64,000 nucleotides of DNA, from contig CAYSOA010000003.1 of assembly GCA_964432565.1 (NCBI GenBank), positions 1-64,000 of the forward strand. Direction: 5' to 3'. The first letter of the stretch is position 1, and the number at the start of each line of letters is the position of its first letter. The DNA is from CAIOHW01 sp964432565. GTDB lineage: Bacteria; Bdellovibrionota; UBA1018. Under the pieces are notes generated by a model, which was not told where the DNA came from, did not search any database, and saw only the letters and a program-made list of their open reading frames with translations. This document shows, piece after piece, positions 35,420 through 44,616 of this stretch. The position numbers were made by a program, and so were the translations under genes.

Positions 35420-36390
35420 GCCGTGAACTTGGGCTCAGGACGAATCTTGATCTCACGCCGCTTGCGACTGCTCGGGGACTTCCCTGCATGCTTCGCACGA
35501 TAGTGAGTCATGTAGATCAACAGCGAACCCGCCACGAAGACTGAACTATAGGAACCGACAATGATGCCCACCATGAACGTGAAGGCAAAATCATGGATCA
35601 CCGGCCCGCCAAAAAACCACAGTGCCCCTGCTGAGAAGAACGTGGTCAGCGAGGTCAGGATCGTTCGTCCCAGGGTCTCGTTCGTTGCCTTGTTGACGGC
35701 CTGCTCAATCGTCAACTTCGGGTTCGAAGCCAGCGTCTCACGCACGCGATCAAAAATGATGATCGTGTCGTTATTGGAGTATCCGATCAACGCCAGCAGG
35801 GCGGCAAGAGTCAGGAGGTCGAACTGCTTCTGCAGCAGAACAAAGATCCCGATGGTGATCGCCGTATCGTGAAAGAGCGCCAAAACCGCGCCGGGCGCGT
35901 AGCGGACATCAAAACGGAAGGCGACATAGATGAGAATTCCCAGCAGGGCGTAGAACATCGACAGAAAGCCACTCTTTCGAAGCGTACTTCCCGCCGCCGG
36001 ACCCACCACATCGACGCGCTGCACTTCATACTCTTCCGCTGAAGCGCTCTTCGACAGTACCTGCTGCACGCGCTCGGAAATCTGATTCAGCTCGCTCTCG
36101 TTCCCTTGGGCCTTGATCAGAAACTCAGAGGAGCCAGGGTCACCCAGCTGCACGACTTTGACTCCCTGCAGTTGGCCCCCTGCCATTTCCTTGCGGACCC
36201 GGCCGATGTCCCAGCCCTTCGGAGCTCGAATCTGAACTTCAGCACCACCGGTGAAATCGATGCCGTAGTGCAAACCCTTGGTTAGAAACAGGACCGACGA
36301 AACCAGCACCATCGCGATCGAAAGACCGATGAACAGGTGCCGTCTGCCGGCAAAGTCGATCTGGGTTCCCGGACGAATGATTTCGAACAT
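35416..36390 (-). CDS. secF: Protein translocase subunit SecF
   Basis: 324 aa, six membrane helices, partner of SecD in using proton-motive force to pull proteins through SecYEG. It has the opening FAGRRHLFIGLSIAM helix, the periplasmic loop with DFTGGAEVQIRAPKG, and the core ALIGYSNNDTIIIFDRVRETL plus TILTSLTTFFSAGALWFFGG. Basic C-tail. It is 10 bp downstream of secD and overlaps recJ by 4 bp. Confidence 0.97.
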   Translation of the reverse strand: MFEIIRPGTQIDFAGRRHLFIGLSIAMVLVSSVLFLTKGLHYGIDFTGGAEVQIRAPKGWDIGRVRKEMAGGQLQGVKVVQLGDPGSSEFLIKAQGNESELNQISERVQQVLSKSASAEEYEVQRVDVVGPAAGSTLRKSGFLSMFYALLGILIYVAFRFDVRYAPGAVLALFHDTAITIGIFVLLQKQFDLLTLAALLALIGYSNNDTIIIFDRVRETLASNPKLTIEQAVNKATNETLGRTILTSLTTFFSAGALWFFGGPVIHDFAFTFMVGIIVGSYSSVFVAGSLLIYMTHYRAKHAGKSPSSRKRREIKIRPEPKFTA

Positions 36391-36400
36391 GGCTTCTTCC

Positions 36401-38134
36401 TCAGATGCTGATGGTTTTTTGCTGCGTGCCTTCCAGTCGCCTCAGATAGGCATCAAAGAACAGGCGGCAGACAAAGACTGCAGTGAATAGGGTTGTGACG
36501 ATTCCGATCAGGAGAGTGACGGCAAACCCCTTGATGGGCCCCGTGCCGTACATCAACAGCACGGTAGCCGCCACGGCGTTGGTAATGTTGGCATCCAGAA
36601 TGGTCCGAAAGGCTTTTGCAAACCCATGCTCGATGGCTCCGAACAAGTTCTTTCCGGCTCGTAACTCCTCGCGGATTCGCTCGAAGATCACCACATTCGA
36701 ATCCACAGCGATCCCGACAGTCAGAGCAATCCCTGCAATGCCCGGCAGTGTCAGGGTCGCCTCAAGGCCAACCAGTATGGCGAGAACAAAAAGAACATTC
36801 AAAATCAACGAGACCACCGCAATCATGCCGCTAAATCGGTAGTAGACGAGGATGAAGAGAAAAACGGCCACTGAACCCAGAATGGCCGCCAAAGCCCCGG
36901 AGCGCACCGAGTCCTGCCCGAGAGATGGACCGATCACCCGCTGCTCCAGAAAATTGAGCTGCGCCGGCAATGCGCCTGCCCGCAGCACGATCGCCAGGTC
37001 CTTGGCTTCCTTCAGAACCTCATCTCCTCCGCCGGCACCGAGCGTGATCTGTCCGCGTCCTCCACCGATCTTGGTCTGAATCACGGGGGCAGAGTGCACG
37101 ATATTGTCGAGCACGATCGCCAGACGTTCGCCGACATGCTCCCCGGTGAGCTTCTCAAAAGTAGCCGCCCCGCGCGGATTCAATGAGAACCCGACGTTCG
37201 GACGCTGATCCTCGGGATTGATCTGCACCTGCGCGTCCTGCAGATCATCACCGGTAACTTCGACCTTCGAAAAGAGCAGGTAGGGAACGTTGCCGTCTGC
37301 AAGGTAGTCACCCGAGAGTGAACGTGCCCGCTCGAATGCAATCTCCGAGCCCTCCGGAAGTTTTCCTTTCAGGGCCTCGTTGATGGCGCGAACATACTCA
37401 GAGAACTTCTGGTCGGCGCCGCCCTTGAAGGCGATGCCCTTTTGAGTCTCCACTTCCGAGACCAGCGACGCCACCTGGGCCGGCGAAAGCGCCTTGTCGT
37501 TCACAATTCTGAACTCGAGCTTCGCCGTGCGCCCAATCAGCTCCTTGGCCCGCTCCACTTCCTTCACCCCCGGAAGCTCGACCACGATGCGATCGGTTCC
37601 CTGACTGGTGATCGAAGGCTCTGCCACGCCAAACTCATCGATTCGGTTTCGGATCACCTCGATACTCTGTCCGAGGGTCTTTTCACGAACCTCCTGCCGA
37701 TAATCACGAGAGAGACCAAACTCGAGCTTGTCTCCGGACTCGGAGGCCAAACGAAGCGTCCAGAACTCCTGCTTGACGAGGCCCACGAGCGCATCCTTCT
37801 GGCCCGCGGCAGGCACGACTACGATGTGCGGATCATCGGCGGGCAGCCCTTCGCGCAGGGCCTGAATGGAGGAGATCGCCACCGACTTTTCGCGGACGCG
37901 GTCGCGAAGCGAACTCATCTGCCGATCGATCACATCCCGGTAGACCTTGTCGAAGTCCACTCCGAGTACCATGTAAAGCCCCCCCTGGAGGTCGAGCCCC
38001 AGGTTCATCTTCAGCTTCACCGGAAACTTCGACTTCTCGAGATCCATCTGGGTTGCCGTCGGGACGACATAGGCCGCAGCCAAACCCGTCAGGAACACCA
38101 GAATCCACAGCTTACCCCACCAACTGCGACTCAT
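36401..38134 (-). CDS. secD: Protein translocase subunit SecD
   Basis: 577 aa. N-terminal helix (WILVFLTGLAAAYVV), the family motif LGLDLQGGLYMVLGVD, a large periplasmic P1 domain, then five helices with GIAGIALTVGIAVDSNVVIF and ERIREELRAG. Works with SecF and YajC in preprotein export. Spacing is 24 bp from yajC and 10 bp to secF, so one transcript tgt-yajC-secD-secF-recJ is likely. This is the normal gene neighbourhood. Confidence 0.97.
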   Translation of the reverse strand: MSRSWWGKLWILVFLTGLAAAYVVPTATQMDLEKSKFPVKLKMNLGLDLQGGLYMVLGVDFDKVYRDVIDRQMSSLRDRVREKSVAISSIQALREGLPADDPHIVVVPAAGQKDALVGLVKQEFWTLRLASESGDKLEFGLSRDYRQEVREKTLGQSIEVIRNRIDEFGVAEPSITSQGTDRIVVELPGVKEVERAKELIGRTAKLEFRIVNDKALSPAQVASLVSEVETQKGIAFKGGADQKFSEYVRAINEALKGKLPEGSEIAFERARSLSGDYLADGNVPYLLFSKVEVTGDDLQDAQVQINPEDQRPNVGFSLNPRGAATFEKLTGEHVGERLAIVLDNIVHSAPVIQTKIGGGRGQITLGAGGGDEVLKEAKDLAIVLRAGALPAQLNFLEQRVIGPSLGQDSVRSGALAAILGSVAVFLFILVYYRFSGMIAVVSLILNVLFVLAILVGLEATLTLPGIAGIALTVGIAVDSNVVIFERIREELRAGKNLFGAIEHGFAKAFRTILDANITNAVAATVLLMYGTGPIKGFAVTLLIGIVTTLFTAVFVCRLFFDAYLRRLEGTQQKTISI

Positions 38135-38158
38135 CGGACTCTCCTTGGAAAGAGGAAA

Positions 38159-38545
38159 TCAGGACTGCAAATCAGAAGACAGCTTTTGCGCCACCTGGCT
38201 TCGCACGAATTTCATGCGAACATTATCGGCGACTTCAAGGGTGATGACCTTGTCCTCAACCGAGTGCACTCGCCCCAAAATGCCCGAAGTGGTGACGACA
38301 TCATCCCCGGCAACGAGCTTGGAGAGCATCTCCTGCTGCTGCTTCATCTTCTTTTGCTGAGGACGAAGAATCAGCAGATACATCACGCCAAACATCAGCA
38401 GAAACGGCATCAGCGTCTCAAGCATCCCGGGTCGTGCGGGTGAAACAGCCTCGGCAACGGCCCCCCCAGCCGGAACTGCCGGCGCAGAACCATCGGCCAG
38501 CGCCGATACGGCAAGCAGTGCCTGCGCAGTGAGGAGAGAAACCAT
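38159..38545 (-). CDS. yajC: Preprotein translocase accessory subunit YajC
   Basis: 128 aa from ATG 38545. A mildly hydrophobic N-terminus and an Ala/Pro linker precede the diagnostic membrane helix with FLLMFGVMYLLILRPQQKK and the cytoplasmic GDDVVTTSGILGRVHSV domain. YajC associates with SecDF. ATG 38575 is an alternative start, but it lies inside tgt. The linker length is longer than in E. coli YajC. Confidence 0.93.
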   Translation of the reverse strand: MVSLLTAQALLAVSALADGSAPAVPAGGAVAEAVSPARPGMLETLMPFLLMFGVMYLLILRPQQKKMKQQQEMLSKLVAGDDVVTTSGILGRVHSVEDKVITLEVADNVRMKFVRSQVAQKLSSDLQS

Positions 38546-38555
38546 TCCGGACAAC

Positions 38556-39410
38556 TTATTGATACCGTTGTGCATTTGACTCGGTATAAAAAGATTCGAC
38601 CCAATCGTCAAACCGATTCTCCCGAATGGCGCTTCTCATCTGCTCCATCAATCGCAGGTAATAGGTCAGATTGTGAACGGTATTGAGGCGTGCCGAGAGC
38701 GCCTCGCCGGCGATAAAGAGGTGACGCAGGTAGGCACGAGAGTACTGGGTGCAGGTCTCACAGGGGCAGTTTGGATCGAGAGGACCAGCATCCTCGGCAT
38801 ACCGGGCATTCTTGATGTTGACCTTGCCGAGACTCGTGAAGAGCGTGCCGTTTCGAGCGTTTCTGGTNNNNNNNNNNNNNNNNNNNNNNNNNNNNNNNNN
38901 NNNNNNNNNNNNNNNNNNNNNNNNNNNNNNNNNNNNNNNNNNNNNNNNNNNNNNNNNNNNNNNNNNNGCACGCTGAATCTCCATTGAGAGCTCGGGAGTA
39001 AAACGATGCGAGCTGCCATCGATATGGGACTGAAAGGTCACACCCTCGTCATCGATCTTGTTCAAGTCTGCGAGCGAAAAGACCTGAAACCCGCCACTGT
39101 CCGTCAGGATCGGTCCCTTCCAGTTCATGAAACGATGCAGCTCACCGAGCCGCTCGACCCGCTGATGTCCCGGCCTGAGGTAAAGATGATACGTATTGCC
39201 CAGAATGATCTGCGCCCGCATGCGCTGAAGATCCTCGGGGCTCATGGCCTTCACAGTTCCCTGCGTTCCCACGGGCATGAAGATCGGCGTCTCGATCACG
39301 TGTTCGCTTCCCATAGATCCCGGAAGCGTGATCCGTCCGACTCGCGCCCTCGGCACGCCCGCTGAATCCACCGTCTGCTTTTCCAATTCAAACCGAAGCC
39401 GCGATGCCAT
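38556..39410 (-). CDS. tgt: Queuine tRNA-ribosyltransferase (assembly gap inside)
   Basis: Exchanges G34 of certain tRNAs for the queuosine precursor. ATG 39410 has GGAGGAT 6 bp upstream. Visible before the gap: TPIFMPVGTQGTVKAM, GNTYHLYLRPG and LTDSGGFQVFSL (general-base Asp). After the gap: TRNARNG, the zinc ligands CPCETC and a His in NTVHNLTYY. The missing middle should hold the nucleophilic Asp and about 130 residues by comparison with E. coli Tgt, so the real gap is near 390 bp, not 100. The gene heads the sec run. Confidence 0.95.
   Translation of the reverse strand: MASRLRFELEKQTVDSAGVPRARVGRITLPGSMGSEHVIETPIFMPVGTQGTVKAMSPEDLQRMRAQIILGNTYHLYLRPGHQRVERLGELHRFMNWKGPILTDSGGFQVFSLADLNKIDDEGVTFQSHIDGSSHRFTPELSMEIQRXXXXXXXXXXXXXXXXXXXXXXXXXXXXXXXXXXTRNARNGTLFTSLGKVNIKNARYAEDAGPLDPNCPCETCTQYSRAYLRHLFIAGEALSARLNTVHNLTYYLRLMEQMRSAIRENRFDDWVESFYTESNAQRYQ
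38868..38967. other. Assembly gap (100 N) inside tgt
   Basis: Placeholder of exactly 100 N. Flanking Tgt motifs that are normally about 130 residues apart are only 34 codon positions apart here, so roughly 290 bp more are missing than shown. Confidence 0.97.
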
Positions 39411-39430
39411 GAAATCCTCCGAACCGCTCG

Positions 39431-40111
39431 TCAAACCAGAAAGGGATTCTGGCGCTTTTCCACCCCGACGGTACTTTCGGGGCCGTGCCCCGGGCAAAGT
39501 CGCGTATCACCATCCAGGGTCAGGATACGGTTTTTAATGCTGCGAAACATTTGATCCTGATCTCCACCCCAGAGATCCGTTCGCCCGACGCTCCCCTGAA
39601 AGAGCGTATCCCCGGAGAAGAGGGTTTCGCGGGTGCCCACCTCCGAGTCCTCGTGCATTCGCAGGCAGACGCTGCCGGGGCTATGCCCCGGAGTGTGCAA
39701 AACGCTGATTCGAATGTCTCCAATCCGAAGCTCCTTTTCATCATCAAGATAGGCGTCAACCGGAAGGGGCTCGTCGTAATGAATCCCAAACAGACGCCCC
39801 TGCTCGATCAGGTTCAGGTAGAGGGGCTCGTCCCCTCGATGCATCAGAATCGACGGCTGCTCCTCTCGTGCTTCTCGAACTCGCCGGGTCGCGCCCACAT
39901 GATCGAGATGCCCATGCGTGTGCAGCAGGTACCTGACCCTGAGCGGAACTCCAGAGGAGGTCTTGAGGCCTTCCAGCCGGGAGAGAATCTTCTCCGGCTC
40001 ATCGCCCGGATCCACCAGGGCGGCCTCCCCCGTTCGCTCGCAGGCGATCAGGCGACAATTGCACTGAAAGGGACCCACCACCCAGTTTCTCTCGATAATC
40101 GTTGACGGCAT
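39431..40111 (-). CDS. Metallo-beta-lactamase-fold hydrolase (glyoxalase II-like)
   Basis: 226 aa. The metal-binding motif HTHGHLDH, downstream HTPGHSPGS, FSGDTLFQGSVGRTD and the closing CPGHGPES give a complete two-metal site. This subgroup of short glyoxalase-II-like hydrolases acts on thioesters such as S-lactoylglutathione, but the substrate cannot be read. ATG 40111 has a weak GGTGGG upstream. It is 20 bp upstream of tgt and in the same direction, so probably part of the same transcript. Confidence 0.9.
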   Translation of the reverse strand: MPSTIIERNWVVGPFQCNCRLIACERTGEAALVDPGDEPEKILSRLEGLKTSSGVPLRVRYLLHTHGHLDHVGATRRVREAREEQPSILMHRGDEPLYLNLIEQGRLFGIHYDEPLPVDAYLDDEKELRIGDIRISVLHTPGHSPGSVCLRMHEDSEVGTRETLFSGDTLFQGSVGRTDLWGGDQDQMFRSIKNRILTLDGDTRLCPGHGPESTVGVEKRQNPFLV

Positions 40112-40167
40112 GAATACCCACCGGTCTCTCACCGCCGGGCCACTCAGGCAAGCCGATTACCCCTCGG

Positions 40168-41397
40168 TCACCGCCAGGCCCGGCGAATGGTCGCTTCCGG
40201 ATAGTACGTCGACAGAATCTGGGTCGACTTGTAGCCGGCTGCTCCCATTTCCTTGGCGCCCCACTGGCACATTCCTACGCCATGTCCAAAGCCACGTCCT
40301 TCAAAGAGCCAGTCGGTTCCCGGTCCGCGGGTCACTTCAAACGCCGTACTGCGAAGGTGCTCGGAACCGATGAGGCTTCGAAACTTTGCTCCGGGAATAT
40401 CCTGCGTCACCATCTTGCCCGAGGCATCCGAGAACGCCACCTTCAGACGTCGCACGCGTCCCGACGGAAACCTCGAAAGCACCTCGACGGCCAGCACCTT
40501 TTCTGGCCCCAACGACTTCAACGCCTGATTCATTTCGGATTCAGAGACCCGATGGCTCCAGCGGTATCTGGGAGAAGATCCGCAATGCTGGCAGCGAACG
40601 CCCCCACGAACCCCTGGCTCGGCCCGCCCCCACACGGTCTGAGGGTCGTCGGTCGATCCACCACACGTCGAGTGATAAAACGCCTTGATGGGGCGCGGTG
40701 CCCCGATGGAACCTCCCGCCACGAGTACCAGCCCGCGAGTCGCTGCGACCAGCCGACTGGCTCTCGGCTCTTCGCCCGCCGTACCCAGATAAACCTGGTC
40801 GCGCGTGGTCGACTCAACGTCGTAGGACACGCCCTTTCTTCGAGCCTCCTGCATCTGATGCCACGCATACGATCGTGCAGCGATCACCTGAGCAGCGACG
40901 GCCTCGGCATTCCAGCGTGCCGAGAATTCACCATTCACGACTCCATCGAGATACTTTTCAATATCGAGCTCATTGATCACGAGGCAGCCTCCTCGCCCGG
41001 GCTTCAGCACCAGCCCCTCGCGAACCAGCCTCGAAGACCATGTCAGCGTACCCGAAGGACTCTCCAATCGCAGGGGCCGTCGATAACGACGCTCCCGGAT
41101 CGTCGGACCTGTCACGCGAAGCGATCCTCTTTCGCAACGAATCTTCAAGCTCTGCCGCCCTGCACGAACTCGGTCGGTCGAGGACGCACGCCACCCTTGT
41201 CCTTCCTCGCGAAGTTGAAGGTCCCAGCCGGATACCTGCAATGAAGCCAAACTTCGCTCCAGAAGCACACGAACCTTGGGAGGGGCAGAGGATGAAGGAG
41301 GGGCAATGGATGCGACCGCCGATCCTGTCAGCAGCAATCCCCAGGCCCCTGAAATGAAAATGGGGAGACTCCTTCTCCCCTGCAAAAGCGGCGTCAT
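40168..41397 (-). CDS. SpoIID/LytB-domain protein, likely peptidoglycan lytic enzyme
   Basis: 409 aa with a signal-like N-terminus (SLPIFISGAWGLLLTGSAVAS). The SpoIID domain is complete: INELDIEKYLDGVVNGE, AEAVAAQVIAARSYA and GRGFGHGVGMCQWGAKEM. In Bacillus, SpoIID is a lytic transglycosylase acting on denuded glycan strands; in non-sporulating Gram-negatives this family is found in envelope remodelling. Four extra Cys in the STCGGS and CQHCG segments may form disulfides or bind metal. Function here is inferred from family only. Confidence 0.9.
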   Translation of the reverse strand: MTPLLQGRRSLPIFISGAWGLLLTGSAVASIAPPSSSAPPKVRVLLERSLASLQVSGWDLQLREEGQGWRASSTDRVRAGRQSLKIRCERGSLRVTGPTIRERRYRRPLRLESPSGTLTWSSRLVREGLVLKPGRGGCLVINELDIEKYLDGVVNGEFSARWNAEAVAAQVIAARSYAWHQMQEARRKGVSYDVESTTRDQVYLGTAGEEPRASRLVAATRGLVLVAGGSIGAPRPIKAFYHSTCGGSTDDPQTVWGRAEPGVRGGVRCQHCGSSPRYRWSHRVSESEMNQALKSLGPEKVLAVEVLSRFPSGRVRRLKVAFSDASGKMVTQDIPGAKFRSLIGSEHLRSTAFEVTRGPGTDWLFEGRGFGHGVGMCQWGAKEMGAAGYKSTQILSTYYPEATIRRAWR

Positions 41398-41475
41398 GCC
41401 TGAGTTCAGTGTGAGGGTGGGGGCAGGTCAATTCCAGCAATTTCTGCCGGCCCTCTAGCCCTCACCCCACTGAAG

Positions 41476-42240
41476 TCAGGACCTCGGCTGTGAACCGCCA
41501 GTAAACTGACGAAGTACTTCGATCGGAAGCGGGATCACCGTCGCTTTTCCATTGTTCGAGATCTCAACGAGCGTCTGAAGGTAACGCAACTGAAGCGTCG
41601 TCGGACTCTGTGCCATGACATTTGCAGCCTCAGACAACTTCTGGGACGCCTGAAGCTCGCCTTCTGCCGCAATGATCTTGGCGCGCCGCTCGCGCTCAGC
41701 CTCGGCCTGTCGGGCCATCGCCCGCTGCATCTCGACCGGAAGGTCGATCTGCTTCACTTCGACGTTCGAGACCTTCACGCCCCAGGGCTCGGTCTGGGTG
41801 TCGAGGATGCTCTGAAGGCGGTGGTTGATCGCCTCCCGCGAAGCCAAAAGCTCGTCCAGCTCGACCTGTCCCAGCACGGACCGCAGCGTCGTCTGGGCCA
41901 GCTTCGAAGTCGCGAGCAGGTAATTCTCGACTTCGACCACGGCACGGTTCGGATCGACCACGCGAAAATAAACCACCGCATTGACCTTGATCGTCACGTT
42001 GTCGCGGCTGATTGCATCCTGAGGAGGGACATCCAGCGTGACCACTCGGGTGTCGACGCGCGACATCTTGTCGATGAACGGAATCAGAAGAATCAGGCCC
42101 GGACCCTTCGCTCCAATAATTCGTCCGAGCCGAAAAACCACTCCCCGCTCGTATTCGTTCAAGATCTTCACGCTCATCGAGAGGATCGTCCCCGCGACGA
42201 TCACCACGAACAAGAAACTACCGGACAAGAGCTCCATCAT
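41476..42240 (-). CDS. SPFH/band-7 membrane protein (slipin-type)
   Basis: 254 aa. One N-terminal membrane helix (LSGSFLFVVIVAGTILSM) is followed by a stomatin-like SPFH domain: NEYERGVVFRLGRIIGAKGPG, VTLDVPPQDAISRDNVTI and QTTLRSVLGQVELDELLA, and a C-terminal coiled coil with EAERERRAKIIAAEGE. Slipins pair with NfeD-type proteases, and the gene lies directly after one with a 4-bp overlap. ATG 42240 has AAGGAAA upstream. It probably organises a membrane microdomain or protease complex. Confidence 0.93.
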   Translation of the reverse strand: MMELLSGSFLFVVIVAGTILSMSVKILNEYERGVVFRLGRIIGAKGPGLILLIPFIDKMSRVDTRVVTLDVPPQDAISRDNVTIKVNAVVYFRVVDPNRAVVEVENYLLATSKLAQTTLRSVLGQVELDELLASREAINHRLQSILDTQTEPWGVKVSNVEVKQIDLPVEMQRAMARQAEAERERRAKIIAAEGELQASQKLSEAANVMAQSPTTLQLRYLQTLVEISNNGKATVIPLPIEVLRQFTGGSQPRS

Positions 42241-43667
42241 GAGTTTCCTTTCTGAGAGTCGTTGCTCGACTCCGCTTCCATGACCTCTTCGGGGGCCACC
42301 CGGGCCGTCAGGCCTTCCACCTTCTCCACCCGCACCCGTCCACCGACGACCAGAGTCGACGACGAGGACTGCACCTTCCAAATCTCTCCTCGAAAAACGG
42401 CGGTTCCCCGCGTCGGGTCGGTAGCATCGACAAAATCAACCACTCCGGAATAGCCCGCAAGTCCACCTACTCCGACGCCCTTCATCTGCCTCAAGGCCTG
42501 CTCCACCAGGCGCTTCGACCGTCTTGCTGCCAAGCCGATCAGCAGTCCGGTTGCCGCAAAGACCACAAGCACCGGCACCCAGACAGCCGGACTGATCTGC
42601 AGCGCCCCGCCCGAAGGGTCCATCACCCAGAGAAATCCGAGCACGACCGAAATCAGCCCGCCAATGGCCAGGGCTCCGAAGGTGGGAGTGAACGCTTCAA
42701 CGATCATCATCACCAGGCCCAGCACCAGAAGCAGCAACCCTCCCGTGCGAATGGGCAGAAGCTGAAACGACATCAGACCGGCAATGAGGCAGATTCCTCC
42801 CAGAACTCCGGCGATCGTAATTCCGGGATTGGTGATCTCGACGTAGATCAACAGCGAGCCCAGCGAGAGCAGCAGCGTGGCCACGTTCGGATCTGCCAGA
42901 AAATGCAGCAACCGCTGTCCCCAGGTCATTTTCACCGCCAGAAGCACCGGTGCCGAAAGCCGTAACGTGATCTCACGACCCGCTCCCTCGACAGGGATCT
43001 TTTTCCCGTCGAGCGCCTTGAGAAAGTCAGCCTCATCATTCGCCACGACATCGATCAGATTTTTTTCGAGCGCTTCACGAGAGGTGAAGCTGGCGCTGGA
43101 CCGCACCATCTTTTCGGCGACGTCCACCGGCCTGTGCCGTTGCTCGGCCATGCTCTTGACCATGGCGACCGTGTCGTTGACGGCCTTTTCGCGCATGTCC
43201 CCGGGGACATTCTCTCCCTGCGGGCCGACCGGATGCGCGGCACCCACATTGGTCCCCGGTGCCATCCCTGCCCCGTGCGCCGCCACAAGCAGTATGGCGC
43301 CAGCCGAAGTCGCAGAAGCACCCGAAGGACCAACGAATATCAACACCGGAACACGAGAGCCCGACATCGCCTGAATGATGTCACGCGTGCTGGTCAGAAG
43401 ACCTCCCGGCGTATCCATACGGATGAGTACCGCTTCAGCCTGCTCGTCCCTCGACGCCTGGTCGATGGCCTGCCGAAGATGGGCTGCCACACCGGGATTC
43501 ACCGCCCCCTTGAGCTCTGCCACGTAGACCCGTCGCTCGCGTACAGTTTCAGCCAACGAGACGGCCCCCGAAACCATCAGAAGTGCGGCCGCAAACAGAA
43601 CGCCTCTTCGACGGACTCGGCGGGATGGTCTGCTCTCGGCGTTCTCGAACCTCCGCAGACCGATCAT
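42237..43667 (-). CDS. NfeD-family membrane serine protease (ClpP-like domain plus NfeD)
   Basis: 476 aa. Signal-like N-terminus, then a ClpP/SppA-fold domain with the nucleophile region GPSGASATSAGAILLVAA (Ser) and the candidate lysine base in REKAVNDTV, as in archaeal 1510-N Ser/Lys proteases that cut stomatins. Four or five membrane helices (about residues 250-385) and a C-terminal OB-like NfeDC domain follow (YSGVVDFVDATDPTRGTAVFRGEIWKVQ split over the end). It overlaps the slipin start by 4 bp and the upstream gene stop by 4 bp. Confidence 0.93.
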   Translation of the reverse strand: MIGLRRFENAESRPSRRVRRRGVLFAAALLMVSGAVSLAETVRERRVYVAELKGAVNPGVAAHLRQAIDQASRDEQAEAVLIRMDTPGGLLTSTRDIIQAMSGSRVPVLIFVGPSGASATSAGAILLVAAHGAGMAPGTNVGAAHPVGPQGENVPGDMREKAVNDTVAMVKSMAEQRHRPVDVAEKMVRSSASFTSREALEKNLIDVVANDEADFLKALDGKKIPVEGAGREITLRLSAPVLLAVKMTWGQRLLHFLADPNVATLLLSLGSLLIYVEITNPGITIAGVLGGICLIAGLMSFQLLPIRTGGLLLLVLGLVMMIVEAFTPTFGALAIGGLISVVLGFLWVMDPSGGALQISPAVWVPVLVVFAATGLLIGLAARRSKRLVEQALRQMKGVGVGGLAGYSGVVDFVDATDPTRGTAVFRGEIWKVQSSSSTLVVGGRVRVEKVEGLTARVAPEEVMEAESSNDSQKGNS

Positions 43668-44176
43668 GTCTGCCCCCCGGACCGTTCTCGAAGCGCGCGT
43701 GCAAGTCGCTTCAAGGTTTCCCAGGCTTCTCGCTTTACCGAGGGTTCGGACTGGATTCGAGCGAGTGCCGGAAGCTCAAACCGGTCCGGGCGCAGGGCAG
43801 CGAGGCGCGAGGACTTGCGTCCCTCCAGTCCGACACCCAGTACGATGGGCGTTTTTGCCTCCGGAAACTCTCCCCACTCCATCGTGACATCCCGTTCGGA
43901 AAGGTCGATGGCCGCCATCATTTTGAGAAGAAACTGACGATCCACGGCGTGGGGTTCCGACTCGAGATAAAGCAGCACACGCCTGACGCCCGATGATTGA
44001 GGACTCACGGACGGAGAAGATGACGGCTTGAGATGAGGTACCGGCGCTGCAGATTCTGCCGGACGCCAAGAACGCGGCGGAGCCTCGACCGCAGACGAAG
44101 CGGAAACCTTCGCCGCACGACGAACCATCACGACTGTTCTCGAGGGAAGAAACCCCGCCCACGCCCGAAGCGACAT
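43664..44176 (-). CDS. Unknown protein with a HolD-like (DNA polymerase III psi) C-terminal pattern
   Basis: 170 aa. The N-terminal third is low-complexity Ala/Pro/Ser. The rest has a strand RRVLLYLES, a helix FLLKMMAAIDLSERDV, a strand IVLGVGLEG, and a final helix pair LPALARIQSEPSVKREAWETL. That order and the closing LPxL-x-P-x-KxxxW pattern resemble E. coli HolD (…SPALTDLRANPTARAALW). This is a visual resemblance, not an alignment. It overlaps the NfeD protease start by 4 bp. An alternative start is ATG 44128. A uracil-DNA-glycosylase-like or unrelated fold is also possible. Confidence 0.6.
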   Translation of the reverse strand: MSLRAWAGFLPSRTVVMVRRAAKVSASSAVEAPPRSWRPAESAAPVPHLKPSSSPSVSPQSSGVRRVLLYLESEPHAVDRQFLLKMMAAIDLSERDVTMEWGEFPEAKTPIVLGVGLEGRKSSRLAALRPDRFELPALARIQSEPSVKREAWETLKRLARALRERSGGQT

Positions 44177-44215
44177 GGCCCCGGTTCTGGCACAGGTTCC
44201 GGCAATCGTGCAACT

Positions 44216-44497
44216 TTACTGAAGACGATGCATGACGCGATGAGCCTGGTTCTGGCACTCGGGGCAGCGGGCCGTTTCCTGTGTCAGATTTCGACTAAAA
44301 TCCGTCAGATAACTGAAATGAAGCCGGGACTGACACTGCGCGCAGTGCGTGTACTTGAGTAAAACATCACGACTGGATCCCTGAAGAAGCGACGACGGAC
44401 ATCTGGCTCCGGAAGTCGCACCAGAGTCCGAATTCCGACTCTCTCCTGCGCCCACCGCCTGCATCTGCACCTTGTCGTCAGTCTTCGGATCCGCCAT
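44216..44497 (-). CDS. Small zinc-ribbon protein
   Basis: 93 aa from ATG 44497, which has AGGAG 7 bp upstream. The N-terminal half is polar and probably disordered. The C-terminal half has CAQC and CPEC 31 residues apart, an apparent zinc ribbon, and ends QNQAHRVMHRL. No family recognised. It stands 39 bp before the possible HolD-like gene in the same direction, so it may head the transcript leading to the NfeD/slipin pair. Confidence 0.7.
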   Translation of the reverse strand: MADPKTDDKVQMQAVGAGESRNSDSGATSGARCPSSLLQGSSRDVLLKYTHCAQCQSRLHFSYLTDFSRNLTQETARCPECQNQAHRVMHRLQ

Positions 44498-44616
44498 GCT
44501 CTGCTCCTTTGGCGATTGCATCGCCCACACCCCTTTCTTCGGAGTGCCACCGTCGCCACTGAACGGGAAAGATTTGCAGTGCAAGGACCGGCCCGCCCCC
44601 TTCGAAGGACAGGGAC

